Source: Candidatus Saccharibacteria bacterium UBA2834 (GTDB lineage: Bacteria > Patescibacteriota > Saccharimonadia > Saccharimonadales > Saccharimonadaceae). From it: a DNA stretch of 7,062 nucleotides. Made by a program: the position numbers and the translations under genes. The DNA is taken from contig DEGE01000030.1 in assembly GCA_002351365.1 (NCBI GenBank), positions 40,754 to 47,815 on the forward strand, read 5' to 3'. Below the pieces are notes generated by a model. The model searched no databases. It had not been told where the DNA came from and saw nothing but the letters and a program-made list of their open reading frames with translations. This document shows positions 1 through 5,947 of the stretch, piece by piece (position 1 is the stretch's first letter; every line of letters starts with the position of its first letter).

Positions 1-1
1 C

Positions 2-103
2 AAAATGTCGCTCTTTATTCCAGATACGGCCGAAAAGATTGCCGGAATCTTTACGGCTGAGCAAATCATGCCTCCGGCTGAGCCGCTGTTCCCAAAAGCC
101 TAA
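2..103 (+). CDS. metG: Methionyl-tRNA synthetase, C-terminal end only (partial)
   Basis: Only the last 33 codons before TAA (101-103) are in the window; the gene enters from the left edge. The translated end contains FIPDTAEKIAGIF and then AEPLFPK just before the stop. This resembles the end of the anticodon-binding helical domain of class I methionyl-tRNA synthetases, where a 'PFMPETAEKI' helix is followed by a short loop and a terminal 'PLFPR/K' segment. The enzyme charges tRNA-Met in the cytoplasm. The HIGH and KMSKS motifs lie outside the window, so identity rests on this short tail alone. The stop is followed within 10 nt by a strong terminator hairpin, consistent with the end of a transcription unit. 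Confidence 0.6.
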   Translation, partial: KMSLFIPDTAEKIAGIFTAEQIMPPAEPLFPKA

Positions 104-111
104 TATGTTTT

Positions 112-145
112 ACTGGATGAGTAACTAATTGCTCATCCAGTTTTT
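112..145 (+). terminator. Rho-independent terminator after the metG-like gene
   Basis: Bases 112-124 pair with 129-141 in a 13-bp stem (ten Watson-Crick pairs from A112-T141 to G121-C132, then T122-G131, A123-T130 and A124-T129) closed by a CTAA loop. A run of T covers 141-145. The T-run is on the plus-strand side, so it terminates the gene ending at 103. On the minus strand the hairpin is followed by A-rich sequence, so it is not a canonical terminator for the convergent sulfatase gene. The last codons of that gene lie inside the hairpin. Confidence 0.85.
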
Positions 146-2002
146 CTTGCCACTTAGAATGTCGTAGGTTACGAGCTTATAATTTTCGAGCACCTTAGAA
201 TCGGAAAGTGCTTTATCTTCCAGGTAGGTTGAGGTCAGAATCGGTTCCTCTTTGCAGACGTCATCAAGTAGATAATATAGTTCGTCCTTTTGGAAATTAA
301 AAACATTGAGCGCAGTATTGACCATGCAGTTTGGCGTAGTGGTCGGCAAGTGCAAACTGGTGTATTTGTAGTCGAAGTTGGCGTAAACAAAGTATGGCGT
401 TATGCGAGATAAATCGCGTTCGGCATTGCTTTTGCTATCGTTTGTAATATCAAATAGGCCCGCTGCATGGTCGCCATAAAATAGCACTACGACCTTTTTA
501 TCTAGCCCCTCAAGTTTATTGATGAATTCTCCTAAATATTGGTCGGAGGTATGGAGGCTTTGGTAGTAAGTCGCGATTTGCGATTTTCGCTCGTCGCTGA
601 GATCGTCGTTAGTAATCGTAAAATTCAACTCCTCATAAGTATCGGCATTGTATGGTGTATGATTTTGCATCGTGATTAATGCTAGAACTTGGTTCTTGTC
701 CGTCGAATCTAGAATGTCATAAGTTTCTTGATAGGCTGAGCGGTCGTTAATGTATTCGGACTTGCCATCATGTTCTTGGTGTTTCATCTCTGTGTCACTA
801 ATGAAGCTATGGAAACCTTCATTAGCTAATGCAATGTTGCGCTTATACATGCCGTTATTGTATGGGTGAATGGCGGTAGAAACATAATCCTTCGCAGTTA
901 ACATTGATGCTATTGACGGAATTTCTCCAGCTTTCGGAATCAGGGCAGTATAGGGCACGGTGTCAACCCAATAGTTCGTCAGACCCGTTAGTGATTCAAA
1001 CTCAATATTGGCTGTACCGCCACCATAATCGAGGCTATACATCTTGCCGCTCGGATATTTTTTCTGTAGTTCGTGTAAAACTGGCGTTACGTCGCCACCC
1101 TCATGATGATAGTAATCCTCGAATTTCAGTCCCTGGAATTCAACACTAGGATCAAAGAACGACTCGTTTAGAATTACCACAAAGCTGACATTTTCGTCCG
1201 CCATGTCTATGCGGTCGGTATTTGCCTGTTCGGCAATTGCGGTATAATGGGCCTTTATTTCTTTTATCTCTTCGTCACTGTAATCATTTGGCTCATCGAG
1301 TTGTAATTTTTGTAAGTTATACAAAAAGCCTAAAATAAAACCATTGTCGCTATAATTGCGATTCTGGTTCCAGGCAATCAGGGTCGTGCCAAGGAAAGTA
1401 TCCGTATAGCGTTGACCATCGTTGTGTCGCACGAAATCAGTGCATACAATCATCAGCAATACAGAAATCAGTAATACGGCGAAACGTTCAGTAATAATAT
1501 GTCGTCGGAACCAAGATTTTTCTATAGCCTCCTTGCCGTAAATTATTTCTGAACGCTGTTTTAGGAAGCGATTCAAAAAATGCATCAAGACCCAGAACAG
1601 TAAAATCGCAACAACCAAACGAGCAATTGAGCTAACGCTGACGAATTTTGAGAGCGACGATGCTTGGCTCGCAAGCTGAAAATCTTCTGGCAAAACTGGC
1701 GTGCCGCGTGAATTGTATTTATTAATATGTATATAGGTTAATATCGTGATAAAAGTCCACATTGCGCCAATCACGGTGCCTGGTCGACGAAAGATAGCCC
1801 ATGCCGCAAAAACGCCAAGCATCATTAAATATGCGTTAAACAAAAATGCTAACGGACTGCCGAACACGAAGCGCCACGTATATTCCCAGTTATGGATGTA
1901 ATAGCGATATTCCAAGAAAATGGTCAGCAAAATCGCGACAGCCGCATAAAAGAGCACTCGTACGATATTTTTACTAATAAAAGGTTTAATTTTTTTCACC
2001 AT
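125..2002 (-). CDS. LTA synthase family membrane sulfatase
   Basis: The roughly 625-residue protein has the LtaS architecture. Five N-terminal membrane helices (for example IVRVLFYAAVAILLTIFLE near residues 12-30, and RFAVLLISVLLMIVCTDFV as the last) are followed by an extracellular alkaline-phosphatase-like sulfatase domain. Residues numbered from the ATG at 2000-2002: N279-E280 in NESFFDPS, the presumed nucleophile T330 in GGGTANIE, and D511-H512 in YGDHAAG, matching the metal-binding and catalytic positions of the family. Members transfer glycerol-phosphate or similar groups from phospholipid to an envelope polymer; the actual substrate here is unknown. Start: the frame stays open up to a GTG at 2099-2101, but that adds a polar 33-residue extension and overlaps the divergent comEC start. 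A TATAAT ends at 2006, which favours ATG 2002 or, by spacing, GTG 1999. The stop is TAG at 125-127. No Shine-Dalgarno is seen. Confidence 0.88.
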   Translation of the reverse strand: MVKKIKPFISKNIVRVLFYAAVAILLTIFLEYRYYIHNWEYTWRFVFGSPLAFLFNAYLMMLGVFAAWAIFRRPGTVIGAMWTFITILTYIHINKYNSRGTPVLPEDFQLASQASSLSKFVSVSSIARLVVAILLFWVLMHFLNRFLKQRSEIIYGKEAIEKSWFRRHIITERFAVLLISVLLMIVCTDFVRHNDGQRYTDTFLGTTLIAWNQNRNYSDNGFILGFLYNLQKLQLDEPNDYSDEEIKEIKAHYTAIAEQANTDRIDMADENVSFVVILNESFFDPSVEFQGLKFEDYYHHEGGDVTPVLHELQKKYPSGKMYSLDYGGGTANIEFESLTGLTNYWVDTVPYTALIPKAGEIPSIASMLTAKDYVSTAIHPYNNGMYKRNIALANEGFHSFISDTEMKHQEHDGKSEYINDRSAYQETYDILDSTDKNQVLALITMQNHTPYNADTYEELNFTITNDDLSDERKSQIATYYQSLHTSDQYLGEFINKLEGLDKKVVVLFYGDHAAGLFDITNDSKSNAERDLSRITPYFVYANFDYKYTSLHLPTTTPNCMVNTALNVFNFQKDELYYLLDDVCKEEPILTSTYLEDKALSDSKVLENYKLVTYDILSGKKNWMSN

Positions 2003-2005
2003 TAA

Positions 2006-2014
2006 ATTATAGCA
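2006..2014 (-). promoter_or_regulatory. Extended -10 promoter of the sulfatase gene
   Basis: Read on the minus strand, 2014 down to 2006 is TGCTATAAT, a perfect -10 hexamer with the TGn extension. No good -35 is visible 16-18 nt upstream. The hexamer ends 3 nt before ATG (2002-2000) and 6 nt before GTG (1999-1997). A transcription start 6-7 nt past the -10 would fall on that GTG, suggesting a leaderless mRNA starting with GTG, which is then the likelier start codon. Confidence 0.65.
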
Positions 2015-2071
2015 TGAGGCCTCGGTTAGGGACGGTTCACGCTTGTGCTTTTTGAAATGAATAATTGACGA

Positions 2072-2077
2072 TATTTT
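2072..2077 (+). promoter_or_regulatory. Possible weak -10 element for the comEC-like frame
   Basis: TATTTT sits exactly 6 nt before the ATG at 2084, the same distance seen at tsaE and the 5948 gene. It lacks the TGn extension and a clear -35, and TATTTT is a weak hexamer, so this call leans on spacing alone. No Shine-Dalgarno precedes the ATG. Confidence 0.3.
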
Positions 2078-2083
2078 ATTGGT

Positions 2084-3550
2084 ATGCGGCAAAGAATACA
2101 CTCATCAGCCATTCCATTGACTTTCGCATTAACCTTTACTGCTAGCTCGGTAATGACAAGCGTCCTAAATGGGGACTTTTTATCGTATTGGGCAATATGA
2201 ATAATCGCAGCTTGCCTTTTGGTTTTATCGTTTTTTGTTTCTAGATATGGACGAATATTTTTTTCTGGCCTTGCGGGCGCATTGTTTGGTTTAATGTCGA
2301 TGTCTGGCATAGTTGCTTCACGTAACTATGTACAATCATTCGCTGGACAGACTATTACGATAACTGGCATTGTTGCGAATGATCCCAAAATCCAAGAAAA
2401 AGAGGTCAGCTTTTCGCTTGACCACGTATATCTTAATTATAGCACAAAAATGCAAAATAGTCAAGTATACGTTAAGTTGGGCGATACTGCAGGGCGGTTC
2501 GAAAAGTCGGATAAGCTTACTCTGAAAGGCAAAGCCTTGGATGGTTTTGGCTATTATGATTTATACCTTTGACATCCAGAAATCATATCTATCAGCAAGC
2601 CTAACCCGCCAGATTTATTTCTTAACATGCGGCAGGGCTTATCAAATAATTTGCGCGAGCAAATCACCGACCCTGACCGAGCAGCACTGGCTTTAGGTTT
2701 TTTATTGGGCGAAAAGAGCGGTATGCCCGAAGAATTGACTCAGGCTTTGCGGGCGGCGGGCCTGGCGCATGTGGTAGTTGCATCTGGGTTTGCGCTTTCC
2801 ATAATCACAAACTTTGCGAAAAAGTACCTTAAGTTTGTTTCGCGTTTTGCAATTGTAGTTGGATCGATATTGTTAATTGTTTGCTTCGTTTTAGTGTCGG
2901 GTTTTAGTGCCAGTTTATTGCGTGCTGGCCTAGCTACTTGTTGTAGTTTAGTGTTCTGATACTTCGGTCGGCAGATGCACCCCGCCCGCCTATTGGCATA
3001 TGTGGCGGCGCTGAGCGCTGGATTATTTCCAGAGAAGTTTTTGAGTCTTGGTTGGCAATTATCATTCGCTTCATATGCAGGCATTTTATTGTTGCTTCCA
3101 CCACTAGAGAAGTATTTTTATCCAAATCATCGTCCGAGCTATATTGCAACTATGGTACTCGTGTCGATTTCGGCGCAGCTGAGCTGTTTGCCTTTAAGTA
3201 TATATAATTTCGGCTCAATCCCATTACTGGGCATTTTGTCGAATTTAATAATTACGCCATTAATTGCACCAACGATGGCGCTGGCGTTATTTCTTGCTAT
3301 TGGCTGCAATTTCGCACCAATTGTAATGTGCTTAGATAAAATTCTCCAATTGCAGATATCGGTTATCAACTATGTTGCGCAGATACCGTGGGCGACGATC
3401 CAGATAGAGAATAATCAGTGACTCTATCTATTTCTGTATGTTCCAATTGTTGGCATATGATTGTTGCTTAAATGGCGCACAAAGTATGATTATCGTCCGC
3501 GTTACGGCCTGGAAAAAACTCAAGATTATGGTAAAATATTTTTATGTTAG
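2084..3550 (+). pseudogene. comEC: ComEC/Rec2-like DNA uptake channel, interrupted by five in-frame TGA codons (pseudogene or UGA-recoded gene)
   Basis: One phase runs from ATG 2084 to TAG 3548 (488 codons) with no TAA, TAG or frameshift, but with TGA at 2198, 2570, 2957, 3419 and 3458 (codons 39, 163, 292, 446, 459). Read through, it is a full ComEC competence domain. It has N-terminal helices (MRQRIHSSAIPLTFAL onward), an OB-like DUF4131 segment (about residues 84-165), then the Competence region with GLAHVVVASGF (226-236) and FSASLLRAGLA (274-284), and further helices to about residue 465. The metallo-beta-lactamase domain found in many long ComECs is absent. ComEC is the inner-membrane channel that passes single-stranded DNA into the cytoplasm in natural transformation. 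Under the standard code only pieces remain open (2219-2572, 2627-2959, 2975-3421). The frame ends 7 nt inside tsaE and contains its promoter. Trp fits each TGA; see findings. Family identity is firm; functional status is open. Confidence 0.8.
3529..3537 (+). promoter_or_regulatory. Extended -10 promoter of tsaE
   Basis: TGGTAAAAT, preceded by TA (3527-3528), ends 6 nt before the tsaE ATG at 3544. No convincing -35 is seen. The predicted transcription start falls on or within 1-2 nt of the ATG, so the message is probably leaderless. The element lies inside the 3' end of the comEC-like frame, so tsaE can be expressed whatever happens in comEC. Confidence 0.6.
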
Positions 3551-3948
3551 TGCAGTCGGAGCAACAGATGATTGAATATGGCGAGCGATTTGCTGAATCT
3601 TTGCATGCTCCAATCGTGATTGAGTTGCTTGGCGATGTTGGTGCTGGTAAAACCACTTTTACGCGCGGTTTAGCGAAGGGGTTGGGCGTCAAATCAACCG
3701 TAACTTCACCATCTTTTACTATCTCAAAACTCTATCAGGGTGAAAAATGTATTTTAGCTCATTATGATTTTTATCGCCTGGACGAACCTGGTTTAATGTC
3801 GGAAGATTTAAATGAGTCTATTGCGGACGACAATACAATTACAGTCGTTGAGTGGGGCGAGAGTATTAGGGGGATTTTGCCGGAAGAGCGCAAAATCATT
3901 GAAATAAAGTATATCGACGAAAACACACGGGAAATAATTGAAAAATGA
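3544..3948 (+). CDS. tsaE: TsaE, ATPase of the tRNA t6A37 threonylcarbamoyl-transfer complex
   Basis: This cytoplasmic P-loop protein of 134 residues (typical family length about 130-160) helps TsaB-TsaD transfer the threonylcarbamoyl group to A37 of ANN-decoding tRNAs. The Walker A motif is GDVGAGKTT (residues 30-38), followed by the family's TSPSFT (54-59), the HYDFYRL segment (73-79) and VVEWGE (101-106). The start is ATG 3544. It has no Shine-Dalgarno but is placed 6 nt after an extended -10. The stop TGA (3946-3948) overlaps the tsaB start as ATGA, indicating translational coupling. It is the only TGA stop in the window, and an in-phase TAG follows four codons later (3958-3960), so readthrough would add only four residues. 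Confidence 0.95.
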   Translation: MLVQSEQQMIEYGERFAESLHAPIVIELLGDVGAGKTTFTRGLAKGLGVKSTVTSPSFTISKLYQGEKCILAHYDFYRLDEPGLMSEDLNESIADDNTITVVEWGESIRGILPEERKIIEIKYIDENTREIIEK

Positions 3949-4277
3949 AATTATATCTAGATTGCTCATCGCCAAAAACCATCCTAGAGCTGGACGATAG
4001 ACACTATGAGTGGGAGTCTGGCCGTTCGCTAGCGCGTGATTTACATAAGTTTATTCATGAAAAACTAGTTGAAAACCAAGCCGATTGGCATGATTTGACG
4101 GAACTTCATTATTTTGTTGGTCCAGGTAGTTTTACTGGGCTTAGAATTGGCGCGACAGTCATAAACGCCCTTGGTGACCAACTAAAAATCCCAATTTATA
4201 ACCAAAGGGGCGAAAGACTTGAGCTGGCTATACCAGAATATGGCCGTGAAGCAAATATTACGCCACCGAAAAAATAA
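3945..4277 (+). CDS. tsaB: Short TsaB-like subunit of the t6A complex
   Basis: TsaB is the inactive ASKHA-fold partner that dimerises with TsaD. The N-terminal actin-like lobe is recognisable: MKLYLDCSS at the start and the signature VGPGSFTGLRIG (residues 58-69), followed by a helix and a KIPIYNQ strand. The protein is only 110 residues, while usual TsaB proteins have roughly 200-230. The end, AIPEYGREANITPPKK (95-110), resembles the normal extreme C-terminus ('P-x-Y-x-R-E ... PK'), so the second lobe looks deleted from the inside rather than cut off. The frame is otherwise intact and stops at TAA 4275-4277. It overlaps tsaE by 4 nt (ATGA), and no strong Shine-Dalgarno is seen, so reinitiation after tsaE is likely. 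The t6A role is inferred from homology and pairing with tsaE. Confidence 0.85.
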   Translation: MKLYLDCSSPKTILELDDRHYEWESGRSLARDLHKFIHEKLVENQADWHDLTELHYFVGPGSFTGLRIGATVINALGDQLKIPIYNQRGERLELAIPEYGREANITPPKK

Positions 4278-4283
4278 TCCTTC

Positions 4284-4292
4284 TGTTATACT
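4284..4292 (+). promoter_or_regulatory. Probable extended -10 promoter of rny
   Basis: TGTTATACT matches the TGn-TAtAcT form of the other promoters here. A second overlapping TATACT is at 4292-4297. The predicted start is near 4299, giving rny a leader of about 85 nt. No clear -35 is seen. The element begins 7 nt after the tsaB stop, so rny can be transcribed independently of tsaEB. Confidence 0.5.
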
Positions 4293-4334
4293 ATACTCAG
4301 GGGGATTTAAATTTTTACTGATTTTAATGATTGA

Positions 4335-4371
4335 TATGCACCTTTTCTTGATAATTTGAGTTTTGTGCATA
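4335..4371 (+). other. Stem-loop in the rny leader, just upstream of the ribosome binding site
   Basis: TATGCAC (4335-4341) pairs perfectly with GTGCATA (4365-4371). A weaker inner helix is possible between 4347-4351 and 4356-4360 around a TAAT loop. The 3' base of the stem is the first base of the AGGA ribosome binding sequence. There is no T-run, so it is not a terminator. It could affect rny mRNA stability or ribosome access, but chance pairing of seven bases cannot be excluded. Confidence 0.4.
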
Positions 4372-4384
4372 GGAAAGAAGGGAG
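4371..4384 (+). promoter_or_regulatory. Ribosome binding site of rny
   Basis: A purine-only stretch AGGAAAGAAGGGAG directly precedes the ATG. AGGA at 4371-4374 lies 10 nt from the start codon, and a second Shine-Dalgarno-like GGGAG abuts it. This is the clearest ribosome binding site in the window and contrasts with the genes that start right after a -10 element. Confidence 0.75.
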
Positions 4385-5902
4385 ATGGATTTTATTCCAA
4401 TTGTAATCGCCTTGGTGCTTGGCGCCGGAGCTGGCGTTGGTGGTTTTTATGCCTATAACAAGCGCAATGAAAATGGCGGTAAAGATAAAGCCGACGAGCT
4501 AATTCGTAAAGCAAAACATGAAGCATCGGAAATTGTTTTGAGTGCAAAGAAAGAGGCTTCCGATACTCAATCGCGTGCGCAAAAAGAAGAAAACGAACGC
4601 CGCAAAGAATGGAAAAAGAACGAGGATCGTTTAATTGAGCGCGAACTGACACTTGATAAAAAGCTCGATCAAATCGACAAGCGCTCAGAAAATTTGCGCA
4701 AACAAGAAACTGAGATCGAGGAACTTAAAGACGAAATTCGCGGTATCCGCACAAAAGCGCAGGAAAAGCTCGAAAAGATTGCTGGCCTGACTAAGGCTGA
4801 CGCCAAAGAGAAGCTAATGGCGATGACCGAAAAAGATATCCGCGAAGACTTGAAGGGGCTAATCGTAAAAGAACAAAAAGCCTACAACGATCATATCGAT
4901 GAAACCGCCGAGGCTATGCTGTTAACTGCCATGGAGCGCATGTCGTCCGAGGTGACTGCCGACCGTACAGTGACGAGCCTAAAATTACCAGATGACGACA
5001 TGAAGGGTCGCATCATTGGTAAAGAGGGGCGCAATATTCAAGCTCTTCAGTATGCCACAGGCGTCGATGTTTTAGTAGACGACACGCCGGGCATGGTTGT
5101 TCTCAGTAGTTTCGACCCAATCCGTCGCCAAGTTGCCCGTTATGCGCTTGAGCGCCTCATGAAAGATGGTCGCATTAATCCATCCAGCATTGAAGATGCT
5201 GTAGCAAAAGCCGAACGCGAAATTGAAAAAGAAGTTGTTCGCGCTGGTGAAGATGCTGCGCGCGAAGTAGGCGTCGTTGGTATTCCTAGCGAAATTTTAC
5301 ACCTACTCGGTGAACTAAAGTTCCGCACTAGCTATGGTCAAAACGTATTATTGCATTCCATTGAAATGGCTCATATTGCCGGCATGATCGCCGAAGAAAT
5401 TGGCGCCGACGTAAGAGTCGCAAAAACTGCTACTTTACTCCATGATATGGGCAAAGCCGTAACTCACAAGATCGAAGGCAAACATGCCGAGATTGGTGCT
5501 GAGCTAGCTAAAAAATATGGCATGGAAGATCAAGTTGTCCACGCTATAGCCGCACATCATGACGATGTTGAGCCTACTACACCAGAAGCAATTATCGTGA
5601 AAATCGTTGATGCGATATCGGCTGCACGCCCAGGCGCTCGCAATGTTTCTGCTGAAAACTTTGCAGAGCGTATGAAAGCGCTCGAAAACGTGGCGACCAG
5701 CTTTCCTGGTATCGATAAGGCATATGCAATTTCCGCCGGACGCGAAATACGCGTAATCGTCGAGCCAAAACAAATTGATGATCTTTCGGCATTGAAATTG
5801 GCGCGCGATATTGCTGATAAGATCGAAGCCACAATGCAATATCCTGGCGTCATTAAAGTGAATGTAATCCGCGAAACTCGCGCAATTGAATACGCTAAAT
5901 AA
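4385..5902 (+). CDS. rny: Ribonuclease Y, membrane-anchored mRNA-decay endoribonuclease
   Basis: RNase Y makes the initiating endonucleolytic cuts in mRNA turnover at the inner face of the membrane. At 505 residues it is close to the usual 510-520. In order: one N-terminal membrane helix (IPIVIALVLGAGAGVGGFYAY, about 4-24); a long charged coiled coil rich in K, E and R (about 30-190); a KH RNA-binding domain with GRIIGKEGRNIQ (208-219); and an HD phosphohydrolase domain with LLHSIEMAH and the metal-binding pair H353-D354 in LLHDMGKA, followed by the HHDD segment. All key residues are present. The start is set by the adjacent purine-rich ribosome binding site and by the membrane helix beginning almost at once. 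It stops at TAA (5900-5902). It has its own promoter and a leader carrying a stem-loop; no terminator separates it from the next gene. Confidence 0.97.
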   Translation: MDFIPIVIALVLGAGAGVGGFYAYNKRNENGGKDKADELIRKAKHEASEIVLSAKKEASDTQSRAQKEENERRKEWKKNEDRLIERELTLDKKLDQIDKRSENLRKQETEIEELKDEIRGIRTKAQEKLEKIAGLTKADAKEKLMAMTEKDIREDLKGLIVKEQKAYNDHIDETAEAMLLTAMERMSSEVTADRTVTSLKLPDDDMKGRIIGKEGRNIQALQYATGVDVLVDDTPGMVVLSSFDPIRRQVARYALERLMKDGRINPSSIEDAVAKAEREIEKEVVRAGEDAAREVGVVGIPSEILHLLGELKFRTSYGQNVLLHSIEMAHIAGMIAEEIGADVRVAKTATLLHDMGKAVTHKIEGKHAEIGAELAKKYGMEDQVVHAIAAHHDDVEPTTPEAIIVKIVDAISAARPGARNVSAENFAERMKALENVATSFPGIDKAYAISAGREIRVIVEPKQIDDLSALKLARDIADKIEATMQYPGVIKVNVIRETRAIEYAK

Positions 5903-5932
5903 AGTATTTTTGCTAAATCGTCTTGCTGCTTA

Positions 5933-5941
5933 TGCTAAAAT
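5933..5941 (+). promoter_or_regulatory. Extended -10 promoter of the 5948 gene
   Basis: TGCTAAAAT, preceded by TA (5931-5932), ends 6 nt before the ATG at 5948, the same arrangement as at tsaE. No ribosome binding sequence lies between them. The 45-nt rny-5948 gap holds no terminator hairpin, so readthrough from rny may add to expression. Confidence 0.6.
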
Positions 5942-5947
5942 AATGTT

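Noticed and set aside
904..1149. Open frame on the plus strand inside the sulfatase gene
   Set aside because: It is antisense to the conserved catalytic region (GGGTANIE and NESFF motifs), with low-complexity composition and no recognisable domain. It is a shadow of the real gene.
2065..2070. TTGACG as a -35 element for comEC
   Set aside because: No -10 lies 16-18 nt downstream; that position is already inside the coding frame.
2003..2101. GTG 2099-2101 as the sulfatase start (33 extra residues)
   Set aside because: The extension is polar and basic, overlaps the divergent comEC start, has no ribosome binding site, and spans a perfect TATAAT that suits the later start.
2197..2245. Short frame starting ATGAATAATCGC as an alternative comEC start
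   Set aside because: It is out of phase with the ComEC frame and stops after 15 codons. ATG 2084 gives a sensible N-terminus with membrane helices in the right phase.
2084..3550. Genome-wide UGA=Gly code (SR1/Gracilibacteria, code 25)
   Set aside because: Gly-rich genes such as rny and tsaE contain no in-frame TGA, and the comEC sites look hydrophobic or aromatic rather than Gly-like.
4392..5853. Several minus-strand open frames opposite rny
   Set aside because: They mirror the codon bias of rny, have no ribosome binding sites or family features, and lie over the KH and HD domains.
5903..5947. Terminator between rny and the next gene
   Set aside because: No stem with a following T-run is present; the short ATTTTT run after the stop has no preceding hairpin.
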